A stretch of DNA of 22,521 bases from Deferribacteraceae bacterium UBA1873 (GTDB lineage: Bacteria > Chrysiogenota > Deferribacteres > Deferribacterales > Flexistipitaceae), in contig DDHP01000095.1 in the NCBI GenBank assembly GCA_002338145.1, positions 1 through 22,521 of the forward strand. Reading direction: 5' to 3'. Below are positions 7,828-15,829 of this stretch, piece by piece; within the stretch, counting starts at the first letter, position 1; each line of letters opens with the position of its first letter. Position numbers and translations under genes: made by a program. The notes beneath the pieces are model-generated. The model made no database searches. It was not told the DNA's origin and saw nothing but the letters and a program-made list of their open reading frames with translations.

Positions 7828-8865
7828 ATGAATTCCAGCAGAGCTAATGAACGAAAGTTTATAACCAGTTTTTTTAGAAAAATAGAGAACGCTATAGATA
7901 ACGAGGAACTTGATAAGGCTGAATTATCTGTAAAAAGGGCGCTTAAAAATGCTTTTTATGATTACAGGTCTAAGTCGCTTTTATATAGCTATCTGGGCAG
8001 AATTTACTTTTTAAAGGGAAAATTTGATGCCGCAAGAAGATTCCTGAATACTTCACTAAAACTGAATTCGGAAAATCAGGATGCTTTATTTTATTTAACC
8101 AATATTTATATGTCTGAACATAATGTTACAAAAGCTCTGAAATATATAGAGCAGAACCTGTCTATTACTCCGGGGAAAATAGCCTATCTGATTCAGCGTA
8201 CATGGTGCCTTATCCTGCTGGGAGAGTATGAGCAGGCAAAAATACTTTATAAGAAGCTTATCAGTCTAAAAGGAATAGATCCCCAGGGATTTGTGGATAT
8301 CGGTATGGCTTATTTACTAAAGGAAGATTTTGAAGGTGCAAGAAAAACCATTTTTAAAGCTCTTTCAAATTTTCCCGAAAATATTCTTTTGGAAAGTGTT
8401 TTTTATGAAATGACTGAGATAGAAGAAAATTTTTATTTCTACCGAAAAGAATTTTTTTTTAAGAAACTGAATAACATTTTTTTCCAGCAAAAAATATATG
8501 TCTCTGCACTCAGACAATTGGTCAGTGGTATGGCTTTAAGAGGATATTTTCAATTTGAGATTGATAAAGCCTCTGATTTTCTTATTTGTCTTAACAAATG
8601 TCACATCAGATTTAAGAATGACAGGGGACTGGCTGCAGCAATTGAATTTTTAATCTCTGATTTTATAGGAGAGAGTGACTCAATAAGAAATGTCATTATA
8701 AACTATTACAATACAACAAATTACTATCTGAAAAAATATCTGGATGTAATTCAGACAGAGGCTCATGAGCAACTGGACGAACTTAACCATGACCTCATGA
8801 TACAATATGAGCTGAATGTGGATTATATTTTTGAAAATACGCCCCCTGAGGATGATGATGAATAA
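7828..8865 (+). CDS. Tetratricopeptide repeat protein
   Basis: Soluble 345-residue helical protein. About four or five TPR-like units can be traced between residues ~16 and 190, for example LGRIYFLKGKFDAARRFLNTSLKLN, read in parts, and the units that follow. After residue ~190 the helices lose the TPR pattern and the tail is very acidic (PPEDDDE). No signal peptide or membrane segment is seen. A longer frame begins at 7807, but the ATG at 7828 has GGGAGAG just upstream and removes a non-TPR extension that would overlap the inverted repeat. The stop overlaps the next gene by eight bases. TPR proteins act as assembly scaffolds; next to PilT, a pilus-associated or motor-associated role is an inference. 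Confidence 0.82.
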   Translation: MNSSRANERKFITSFFRKIENAIDNEELDKAELSVKRALKNAFYDYRSKSLLYSYLGRIYFLKGKFDAARRFLNTSLKLNSENQDALFYLTNIYMSEHNVTKALKYIEQNLSITPGKIAYLIQRTWCLILLGEYEQAKILYKKLISLKGIDPQGFVDIGMAYLLKEDFEGARKTIFKALSNFPENILLESVFYEMTEIEENFYFYRKEFFFKKLNNIFFQQKIYVSALRQLVSGMALRGYFQFEIDKASDFLICLNKCHIRFKNDRGLAAAIEFLISDFIGESDSIRNVIINYYNTTNYYLKKYLDVIQTEAHEQLDELNHDLMIQYELNVDYIFENTPPEDDDE

Positions 8866-9940
8866 AATAAAAAATATAGGTGAGTTACTGCTTGAATATC
8901 GCATGATTACCAGAGAGGAGCTTGATAAGGCTTTGGTTTATCAAAAGGATACCGGACTTAAACTCGGTGAGGCTTTAGTAAAGTTGGGAGTGATAAAGCA
9001 GGATGAAATAGATTATATCCTCAGCAGGCAAGTGGATGAGCCATTTGTTATTCTGGATGATTTACAGATAGATGATGAATTGGTGAGGAAATTTGATACT
9101 AATTTTCTGAAACAAAACAGGATTTTGCCTATTTATGAAGATGAACATTCCATTACTGTGGCCACAGATGACCCTTTTAATGAGGATGCCTTTGAAATAT
9201 TGAGATCTGAAATGGGTAAAGATATTAATTTAGTAGTTTCCTATGGGAGAAAGATTGAAGAAGCTCTGAGTCCTTTTGATTCCGGTGTTACTTTGGATCA
9301 GCTACAGACGTGCATAAGAAAAATCATTTCTTTTATGGAAAATACTTCTTTTTACCGGGTTGATTTTATTGGTTTGGACAACGGACTTTTTGTGAATATT
9401 TTTGGTTTCGGTATTATACTTGATTTTACCAGGCTGAGTTCCCGGTGCTCTGTAGCTCAGTTACAAGAAGCACTGAAACTTGAAAACGTGGATTATTTTT
9501 ACAGGCTGAATGAAACAGGGCATGGTTTTATTTTTTGCATATATCCGATAACTACTGACACAGTTATAACTCCTGACAGCGGGCCTATTGTTTGTAGTGG
9601 TTACGGTTTGGTCAAGATGGGAGGTTTGGCTTTTTCTGATATGGATTTTTCCGGCTCCGACCTGTTTTTTAAAAGTGAACAACCTGTTAACGGCTATTAT
9701 TTTTATTCGTTTGAGCGTTTTTCCGGGTATAGTAAATCCATTAATATTGTGGATAATCTGAAGGATTTCTCCGATAAATATATTGTAAAAGGGTTTATCC
9801 CTTCAAAATGTGTCTCTTGTGGTGCCAAAGGGTGTGAAAAATGCGGTTTTTCCGGCTATACATTTTCTGAAATTGAGGAAAATGACAGCAGCGAAAAGGT
9901 TTTCAATAAACTGAATGAGGTTCTTTATGGCCAAAATTGA
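8858..9940 (+). CDS. GspE/PilB-like protein with MshEN domain but no ATPase P-loop
   Basis: Protein of 360 residues related to type II secretion/type IV pilus assembly ATPases but lacking their motor. Residues 1-138 are an MshEN (GspE N-terminal) domain with two tandem 24-residue motifs at 6-29 and 35-58. The second is near canonical (KLG at 35-37, G44, L55, Q58); the first lacks the leading R and the second glycine. The family's DP motif is at 105-106. Residues ~142-310 have no Walker A, Walker B or His box. A four-cysteine knuckle (C318, C321, C326, C329, then SGY) matches the zinc site of GspE/PilB. Start: the ATG at 8858 has GAGG six bases upstream; earlier ATGs do not. Overlaps pilT by 14 bases. 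A regulatory or adaptor role, perhaps sensing c-di-GMP, is inferred. Confidence 0.78.
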   Translation: MNKIKNIGELLLEYRMITREELDKALVYQKDTGLKLGEALVKLGVIKQDEIDYILSRQVDEPFVILDDLQIDDELVRKFDTNFLKQNRILPIYEDEHSITVATDDPFNEDAFEILRSEMGKDINLVVSYGRKIEEALSPFDSGVTLDQLQTCIRKIISFMENTSFYRVDFIGLDNGLFVNIFGFGIILDFTRLSSRCSVAQLQEALKLENVDYFYRLNETGHGFIFCIYPITTDTVITPDSGPIVCSGYGLVKMGGLAFSDMDFSGSDLFFKSEQPVNGYYFYSFERFSGYSKSINIVDNLKDFSDKYIVKGFIPSKCVSCGAKGCEKCGFSGYTFSEIEENDSSEKVFNKLNEVLYGQN

Positions 9941-10985
9941 TGCTTTTTTCAAATATATGATGGAAAATGACATAAGTGATTTGCACTTAAGTTCAGGATG
10001 TAAACCTATGGTGAGAAGGCACGGCGAGCTTGAGGAAATCAAATACCAGCAGCTGAATGATGATATATTAAGGCAGCTTCTGTTTGAAATAATAAATGAG
10101 AATCAGAAAGAGCGGTTTTTACAAACAAAAGATTTGGATTTTGCCTATGAAATCCCCGGCAAGGCCCGCTTCAGAGCTAATTATTTTATGCAGAAAAGAG
10201 GGATTTGTGCTGTTTTCAGATTAATTCCTGGTAAGATTTTAACGGTGGAGGATTTGGGGCTTCCTGAGCAGTTGCTAAAATTTGCCAGATTGTCCCGAGG
10301 GCTTGTGCTTGTTACGGGGCCTACGGGAAGTGGTAAATCAACGACTTTGGCGGCAATAATAGATTATATTAACAGAACAAAAAAGGAACATATTCTGACA
10401 ATTGAAGATCCAGTAGAGTTTGTGCATGAAAAACAGAACTGCCTTATAAACCACAGAGAAGTGGAAACACACACAGAATCTTTTTCTGCTGCGCTAAGGG
10501 CGGCATTGAGAGAGGATCCTGATGTTATCCTTGTGGGTGAATTAAGAGATCTGGAAACAATTGAACTGGCCATTACTGCAGCGGAAACAGGGCATCTTGT
10601 TTTCGGAACGTTGCATACCAATTCCGCAGCGAAAACTGTGGACAGGATAATAGATGCTTTCCCGGCGGGTCAGCAGGCTCAGATAAGGGCAATGCTTTCG
10701 GAATCTTTGAAAGGTGTCATTGCTCAGCAACTTCTTAAAAAAGCCGATGGAAAGGGGAGAGTGGCGGCACTTGAAATACTCTTTGTTAACAGTGCAATTG
10801 CCAACCTCATCAGAGAAGGTAAAACATTTCAAATACCTTCCATGATACAAACAGGTAAAGGCGACGGTATGCAGCTGATGGATCAGGCCGTTATGGAGTT
10901 TCTTATGAAAAAGGAAATCTCTCCAGAAGAGGCCTATGTCAAAGCAAATGATAAAAAATCCTTTGAAAGGTTTCTGGAAAAATAG
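9927..10985 (+). CDS. pilT: Type IV pilus retraction ATPase PilT
   Basis: Cytoplasmic hexameric secretion-type ATPase that powers pilus retraction and twitching. The 352-residue length is normal. Motifs in order: the N-terminal SDLHL segment (17-21), Walker A GPTGSGKST (131-139), the Asp-box region ILTIEDPVEF (156-165), Walker B region ILVGELRD (201-208), His box GHLVFGTLHT (222-231), and the PilT-specific AIRNLIRE motif as AIANLIRE (290-297). All catalytic residues look intact. An in-frame ATG at 9915 is followed by a better start at 9927, which has GAGG six bases upstream. It overlaps the upstream PilB-like gene and is five bases from rqcH. No pilin, PilB, PilC or PilQ gene lies in this window. 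Confidence 0.95.
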   Translation: MAKIDAFFKYMMENDISDLHLSSGCKPMVRRHGELEEIKYQQLNDDILRQLLFEIINENQKERFLQTKDLDFAYEIPGKARFRANYFMQKRGICAVFRLIPGKILTVEDLGLPEQLLKFARLSRGLVLVTGPTGSGKSTTLAAIIDYINRTKKEHILTIEDPVEFVHEKQNCLINHREVETHTESFSAALRAALREDPDVILVGELRDLETIELAITAAETGHLVFGTLHTNSAAKTVDRIIDAFPAGQQAQIRAMLSESLKGVIAQQLLKKADGKGRVAALEILFVNSAIANLIREGKTFQIPSMIQTGKGDGMQLMDQAVMEFLMKKEISPEEAYVKANDKKSFERFLEK

Positions 10986-10990
10986 TCTAT

Positions 10991-12580
10991 ATGGATGGGC
11001 TGTCTTTAAGAAAGATAAGAAATATTTTTCAAAACAGAATATTATCTGCCACAATTAACAGCATCTCCCTTTCGAAAAATACTTTTATTCTGCATTTATA
11101 CCACTCTTCAGCGTCCTTACGTTTTGATTTGAAAGCCGATTTGAAATTACCGGGTGTATTCAGGATTGGCGAATATGAAAAACTTGGCAGAGCCGAGTCC
11201 CTTGAAGTGGTGAACGGCGGCAAAATTGTTGAAATCAGCCAGAGAAGTTATGACAGAGTTTTGATTTTACATATAGCCAAAAGAAAGTCCAGTGGGAAGC
11301 TTGTAACGTTTGATGTAATTTACGAACTTGTGGGAAATAACTCAAATATTTTTGTAATCGGCAACAACAATAATATCATTTTCAGGATGAACAACGGAAA
11401 TATTGATCCGGAAAGATCGATTTCTGTTGGTGAACCGTACAATTTTTTTCGTCTTAATAAGCGCTATGATCTGGAAACGGTAAATACAAAAGAGAAATTT
11501 TCTTTTAGTGATTTAATTGGGTTTTCACCAAAGATTGCCGTGTATGCTGAAAACCTTCTCGAACGCTATAATGATGCTGATTTTGTTGTAAATCTGATTA
11601 AGCAGGAGCTGCAAAAGGATGAGTTTTATATTGATGAAAAACTGAGGATATATCCTTTTAAACTGGAAGAAGTTATGAAATGTATAACGTTTGATAAGTT
11701 TCATAATATTAAACAGAGCTCAGAAAATGCAGATATTCAGCCTTTAAAAAACAAGCTTGTAAAATACTATAGCCGTAAAATTACCAAAGACCGGAGAGTT
11801 GTAAAAAAGTTAAAGCGGGATTTGGAAAAAGCGGCAAATTATAAAGATTACAAAAATGAAGCAGATCTTATAATGAATAATCTGCATTTGCTAAAGGATA
11901 ATACCGGAGTGGTAAATATTTATAACTACACTGAAACCGGTGTTGAGCAAGTAGAGTACCAATTGAAAACCGGTGAATATCCTGAAAGTAAAGCGGAAAA
12001 ACTATATGCAAAAAGCAGGAAACTGAAACGCTCCATTCCCAAAATAAAAGGCAGAATAAAGGAGCTTGAGAACAGAATTCTTTGGAATGAGGAAAAACTG
12101 TTTTATCTTAACTCGGACTTGTTTCAGCCTGAAGAGAGAGAGATTTATAAGGAATATAGCGAAATATTTGGAGCTTACAGTACAAAAAAACGCAGATCCG
12201 AGGGTGGAAACAGAATATACCATATTAAACTACAAAGTGCTGATATATATATTGGCAAAAACAGCCGCGGCAATCACGAGCTTGTTTTTGATTTTGCCAA
12301 TCCGAATGATTTGTGGCTGCATGCAAAAGAGTTGCCTTCTGCCCATGCAATTATTAGAAAAAATGGTGAATTCAATGAAAATGAAATCGAAACAGCTGCC
12401 CGTTGTGTGGCTTATTTGAGCAAGGCTCGGTTTGATAATAAAGTTGAAGTGGATTATACATTAAAAAAATATGTAAAAAAACCGAAACACACTCCGGAAG
12501 GGTTTGTAATTTACGATAGGTTTAAGACAATTTCCGTTGTCCCCTTAGCAAAGGATGATTTTCACAATCTGCTTTCCTGA
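10991..12580 (+). CDS. rqcH: RqcH / NFACT-family ribosome quality control protein
   Basis: Bacterial homologue of Rqc2/NEMF, which binds obstructed 50S subunits and recruits alanyl-tRNA to add C-terminal alanine tails to stalled peptides. The 529 residues start with an NFACT-N domain carrying the DR pair (D88-R89 in RSYDRVLIL) that is needed for tRNA recruitment in RqcH. A helical coiled-coil region follows (about 250-380, many K/E heptads), then the NFACT-R domain (about 408-520) with IYIGKNSRGNHEL and the signature DLWLHAKELPSAHAIIRK (440-457). The ribosome site is weak and the start lies five bases after the pilT stop, suggesting translational coupling. Older annotations would call it fibronectin-binding protein A. 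Confidence 0.9.
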   Translation: MDGLSLRKIRNIFQNRILSATINSISLSKNTFILHLYHSSASLRFDLKADLKLPGVFRIGEYEKLGRAESLEVVNGGKIVEISQRSYDRVLILHIAKRKSSGKLVTFDVIYELVGNNSNIFVIGNNNNIIFRMNNGNIDPERSISVGEPYNFFRLNKRYDLETVNTKEKFSFSDLIGFSPKIAVYAENLLERYNDADFVVNLIKQELQKDEFYIDEKLRIYPFKLEEVMKCITFDKFHNIKQSSENADIQPLKNKLVKYYSRKITKDRRVVKKLKRDLEKAANYKDYKNEADLIMNNLHLLKDNTGVVNIYNYTETGVEQVEYQLKTGEYPESKAEKLYAKSRKLKRSIPKIKGRIKELENRILWNEEKLFYLNSDLFQPEEREIYKEYSEIFGAYSTKKRRSEGGNRIYHIKLQSADIYIGKNSRGNHELVFDFANPNDLWLHAKELPSAHAIIRKNGEFNENEIETAARCVAYLSKARFDNKVEVDYTLKKYVKKPKHTPEGFVIYDRFKTISVVPLAKDDFHNLLS

Positions 12581-12609
12581 TGTTTTTTCTTTTTCGTATC
12601 ATCAGTTTT
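12577..12609 (+). terminator. Possible weak terminator after rqcH
   Basis: CTGATG (12577-12582) and CATCAG (12600-12605) are complementary, with a T-rich 17-base loop, and are followed by four T residues. The stem overlaps the rqcH stop codon. It is short and AT-rich, so terminator function is only possible; nothing better separates rqcH from the liv operon. Confidence 0.25.
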
Positions 12610-12730
12610 AAAATATCGTTAATAATTAAACAATAAGTTTGTATTATATATTGAACGAACAAAAAAATACAAAAATGCTAAATAGAAAGCTTTTCTGTTT
12701 GCTAACAGTCTGTTATTTTGTATGATTTTG

Positions 12731-12764
12731 CAAGTATACTGAAATATGTTCAATATACTTGACA
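12731..12764 (+). promoter_or_regulatory. 31-bp near-palindrome overlapping the -35 box of the liv operon
   Basis: From 12731 to 12761 the sequence is a dyad centred on 12746. Outer arms CAAGTATA and TATACTTG are perfect, inner arms TGAA and TTCA are perfect, and 12 of 15 pairs match. The right arm runs into TTGACA (12759-12764), a perfect -35 hexamer. The matching -10 is poor: AT-rich TTAATTAA lies at 12781-12788 but no good TATAAT is found at 16-18 bases. A weak -10 with a dyad at -35 suits either an activator or a repressor. A smaller dyad, AACAG-T-CTGTT, lies upstream at 12704-12714. Confidence 0.5.
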
Positions 12765-12829
12765 AAGCCAGTGTTTCTTGTTAATTAAGTATTCTAAGTA
12801 CCAAAACAAAATTTTAAATGGGGGTTACC

Positions 12830-13966
12830 ATGAGAAAACTTTTTACAACACTTGCAGTGTTATTTGCTGCAACTTTTTTTGTTTCAAGTTCATATGCGGA
12901 GGATGTAATTAAAATAGGTGTTCAGGCTCCTATCACAGGTAAATATGCCAATGAAGGACAGGGGATTGATAATGTCGTAAGATTGTTGGCAAAGGAGTAT
13001 AATAGTGAAGGTGGTGTAGACGGGAAGAAGATTGAAGTTTACACTTGTGATGATGAAGGAACAGCTCAAAAGTCTGCTATATGTGCCAGACAACTTGTTA
13101 ATGAAGGCGTAGTTGCTGTAATCGGATCGTACACATCCACATGTGCTGCTGCTGCTCAACCTATTTACTACAGAGCTGGAGTTCTTCAGACTACTGATGG
13201 TACAAGCAGTTCTCTTACTGAAAATGGTTATTGGACATTCTTCAGAAATTCTTCACCAAACTGGGCGGAAGGTGATTTCACTGCTAAGTTTTTTGTAAAC
13301 GAAAAGGATTATAAACGCATCGCTATTCTTTCAGATTATTCAACTTTTGCAGTGGATCTTGCAACAGCAGTTGTTGACGGCCTCGAAAAAATTGGAGCTA
13401 AGGACAGAATAGTTTATAACGGAAAAATCAGATCCGGCGCTCAGAATTTTACACCGGTACTTACAAAAATCAAATCGTTGAATCCCGATGTCATATATTT
13501 CAGCGGTTATTATACTGACGGTGGCTTATTAAGAGCTCAGCAAAAACAGCTTGGTATTGATGCTGAATTCGTCGGCGGAGACTCAAATGATAACCCGGAA
13601 TTTATTAAGCTTGCAGGGGATTCTGCAGTTGGTTCTTACTTAATAAATGTGCCGTTGCCTGAAATGCTCCCTGATGATTCTGCCCAAAAGTTTTTGGCAA
13701 AATATGAGAAGACCTATGGTTCTTCTGTACCGAGTATATGGACAGTTTTTAATGCAGACGGTATGAGGGTTATTATGCATGCAATTGAGCAGGTAAAGAC
13801 TCTGGATACAAAAAAGATTGCTGAATATCTTCATGAAGACCTTGAGGCTTTCTCTGGTTTCACCGGTCCTATGAGTTTTGATGAAAATGGTGAAAGACTT
13901 GGAAGCGCTTATATGGCGTACCGTATTAACGAAAACCTTGAATACGATATAATTTTTAAAGAATAA
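12830..13966 (+). CDS. livJ: Branched-chain amino acid ABC transporter, periplasmic binding protein
   Basis: Periplasmic receptor that captures leucine, isoleucine or valine (or related amino acids) and delivers it to LivHM. The 378 residues begin with a clear Sec signal peptide, cut after SYA at 23. The mature type I binding fold starts DVIKIGVQAPITGKYA; ligand-loop candidates are GSYTST (about 103-108) and the TTDGTSSS region. An ATG at 12818 is in frame, but the ATG at 12830 has GGGGG five bases upstream and gives a textbook signal peptide. It is first of five co-directional genes and probably the most strongly expressed. Exact substrate cannot be read from sequence; LivJ relatives also bind other amino acids or amides. 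Confidence 0.92.
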   Translation: MRKLFTTLAVLFAATFFVSSSYAEDVIKIGVQAPITGKYANEGQGIDNVVRLLAKEYNSEGGVDGKKIEVYTCDDEGTAQKSAICARQLVNEGVVAVIGSYTSTCAAAAQPIYYRAGVLQTTDGTSSSLTENGYWTFFRNSSPNWAEGDFTAKFFVNEKDYKRIAILSDYSTFAVDLATAVVDGLEKIGAKDRIVYNGKIRSGAQNFTPVLTKIKSLNPDVIYFSGYYTDGGLLRAQQKQLGIDAEFVGGDSNDNPEFIKLAGDSAVGSYLINVPLPEMLPDDSAQKFLAKYEKTYGSSVPSIWTVFNADGMRVIMHAIEQVKTLDTKKIAEYLHEDLEAFSGFTGPMSFDENGERLGSAYMAYRINENLEYDIIFKE

Positions 13967-13977
13967 CCGGGTTAATC

Positions 13978-14880
13978 ATGGATGTGTTTTTTCAGCAGCT
14001 TGTAAATGGACTTACAATAGGTAGTATGTACGCCCTTATCGCTTTAGGTTACACTATGGTATACGGTGTTCTGAAGCTGATTAACTTTGCACATGGTGAT
14101 TTGGTTGCATTGGCGGCGTATGTAGGCTTAACAATTTATACACAGATGGTGGGTGCATCGGCACCCTCTATCTGGTTTGTACTTTTTATGTTTATAGCTT
14201 CGGCATTGATAATAGCTATTGTAGGTGTTTTGCTTGAGCGGGCAGCTTACAGACCTCTTAGAAAAGCTCCCAGACTGAGCGCGGTGGTGTCAGCTCTTGG
14301 TGCCAGTATGATGATTCAGAATGGTATAATGCTTATCTGGGGGGCTCAGATAAAAATTTTTCCGGCTGATATAATTCCCAATAAAACTTTTAACGTTAGT
14401 GGTGTAGTGGTTACCTCTATGCAACTTATCATTTTGTGCTTATCATTGGTCCTAATGGCAGGACTGTATTTTTATATTCACAAAACCAAAACCGGTACTG
14501 CCATCAGAGCAAGTGCAATAGACCAGGATGCTGCAAGGCTTATGGGTATCAATGTCAATAGGGTGATTGTTACTATATTTGTTCTTGGCTCATCTCTCGG
14601 TGCAGTAGGTGGATTGTTTATTGGAATGTTTTACAGAGGGATATATTTCAATATGGGATGGATATATGGCCTGAATGCTTTTGTGGCAGCGATTATCGGA
14701 GGAATAGGAAATATTCCCGGAGCTATGGTTGGTGGTATGCTTTTGGGACTGTTTAATGCTATGATTGCGGGTTATGTTTCCAGTGCATGGTCAGATGCTT
14801 TTACTTATCTGCTTCTTATAGCAATTCTTGTGTTCAGACCTACAGGTATTTTAGGTGAGCGCGTAGCGGAGAAGGTATAA
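13978..14880 (+). CDS. livH: Branched-chain amino acid ABC transporter permease LivH
   Basis: Inner-membrane permease of 300 residues, normal for LivH. Typical family sequence is seen: the opening QQLVNGLTIGSMYALIALG, then YTMVYGVLKLINFAHGDL in the first part, about eight hydrophobic helices, and the late cytoplasmic loop with AIDQDAARLMGINVNRV that contacts the ATPases. It ends in FRPTGILGERV, the usual LivH tail. It follows livJ by 11 bases with only a weak ribosome site and its stop codon shares one base with the livM start, so translation is probably coupled. Confidence 0.94.
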   Translation: MDVFFQQLVNGLTIGSMYALIALGYTMVYGVLKLINFAHGDLVALAAYVGLTIYTQMVGASAPSIWFVLFMFIASALIIAIVGVLLERAAYRPLRKAPRLSAVVSALGASMMIQNGIMLIWGAQIKIFPADIIPNKTFNVSGVVVTSMQLIILCLSLVLMAGLYFYIHKTKTGTAIRASAIDQDAARLMGINVNRVIVTIFVLGSSLGAVGGLFIGMFYRGIYFNMGWIYGLNAFVAAIIGGIGNIPGAMVGGMLLGLFNAMIAGYVSSAWSDAFTYLLLIAILVFRPTGILGERVAEKV

Positions 14881-15827
14881 TGAAAAATAGGGCATTAATT
14901 TTATATACTCTGTTTATAATATTTTTGTGTGTTTTTCCATTCATGGCCGATTCCAAATGGTCAGCTGTGGGGACAACTTTTCTCATTTACGCTGTTGTTG
15001 CTTTGAGCCAGGATATTGTGCTGGGAAGAGCGGGTATGTTTGATATGGGACATGCAATATTTTTTGGAGTTGGTGCTTATTCCACTGCAATACTCAATAC
15101 GGCTTATGGAATACCTATATTCTGGACAATTCCGGTGGCTATAATACTACCTATAATTGTTGGACTGGCTATTGCCACACCTATTGTTCATTTGCGTGGC
15201 GATTATTTGCTGGTTACCATGATAGGTTTTAATATTGTTTTTGAACAGGTGTTGGCAAATAACGTATTCGGGCTGACAGGTGGTCCGAACGGAATTTTCG
15301 GAATAAGTTTTCCTTCACTTTTTGGATGGCGGTTTGACAGCCAGAATGAAATTTATCTTTTGGCTTTTGTATTGTTCCTGTTGACGTTGTTGGTTATCAG
15401 AAATCTTGAAACAAGCAGGGCAGGAAGGGCTTTGCATTATATTAAAGCAGATTCACTGGCTGCTGAATGTGTGGGGATAAATGACAGATTTTATCGGTTA
15501 TATGCATTTGGTATAGGTGCCGGTATCGCAGGTGTGGCCGGCTCATTGTTCGCTGTTCAATACTCAGCTGTGAGCCCTGAAGCTTTTAACTTTCTGCAGT
15601 CTGTGCTGTTTTTTTCTATTGTTATTGTTGGAGGGCCATCTTCAATTCCCGGAATTCTTCTGGGTACATTTGTGATGTTTGTTTTGCCCGAAATTTTCAG
15701 GGAACTTGCAACAGCCAGATATTTTGTTTTTGGTATTGCCATGATTTTAGCAATGGTGCTCAGACCCAGAGGTATTTGGCCTTATAACTTCGGGAAAATG
15801 CCTAAATTCGTAAAAGAGGAACACTAA
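14880..15827 (+). CDS. livM: Branched-chain amino acid ABC transporter permease LivM
   Basis: Second membrane subunit of the importer, 315 residues with about eight to nine hydrophobic segments. Family landmarks are LSQDIVLGRAGMFDMGHAIFFGVGAY (about 42-67, read in pieces), the central HLRGDYLLVTMIGF segment, the cytoplasmic coupling loop with SLAAECVGIN, and the C-terminal MVLRPRGIWP. Its ATG overlaps the livH stop by one base. It lacks the extra N-terminal extension of the long enterobacterial LivM. Confidence 0.94.
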   Translation: MKNRALILYTLFIIFLCVFPFMADSKWSAVGTTFLIYAVVALSQDIVLGRAGMFDMGHAIFFGVGAYSTAILNTAYGIPIFWTIPVAIILPIIVGLAIATPIVHLRGDYLLVTMIGFNIVFEQVLANNVFGLTGGPNGIFGISFPSLFGWRFDSQNEIYLLAFVLFLLTLLVIRNLETSRAGRALHYIKADSLAAECVGINDRFYRLYAFGIGAGIAGVAGSLFAVQYSAVSPEAFNFLQSVLFFSIVIVGGPSSIPGILLGTFVMFVLPEIFRELATARYFVFGIAMILAMVLRPRGIWPYNFGKMPKFVKEEH

Positions 15828-15829
15828 TT

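Noticed and set aside
10542..11054. Minus-strand open frame of 170 residues across pilT and rqcH
   Set aside because: It lies antisense to well-supported genes, has no recognisable domain and a composition typical of a shadow frame.
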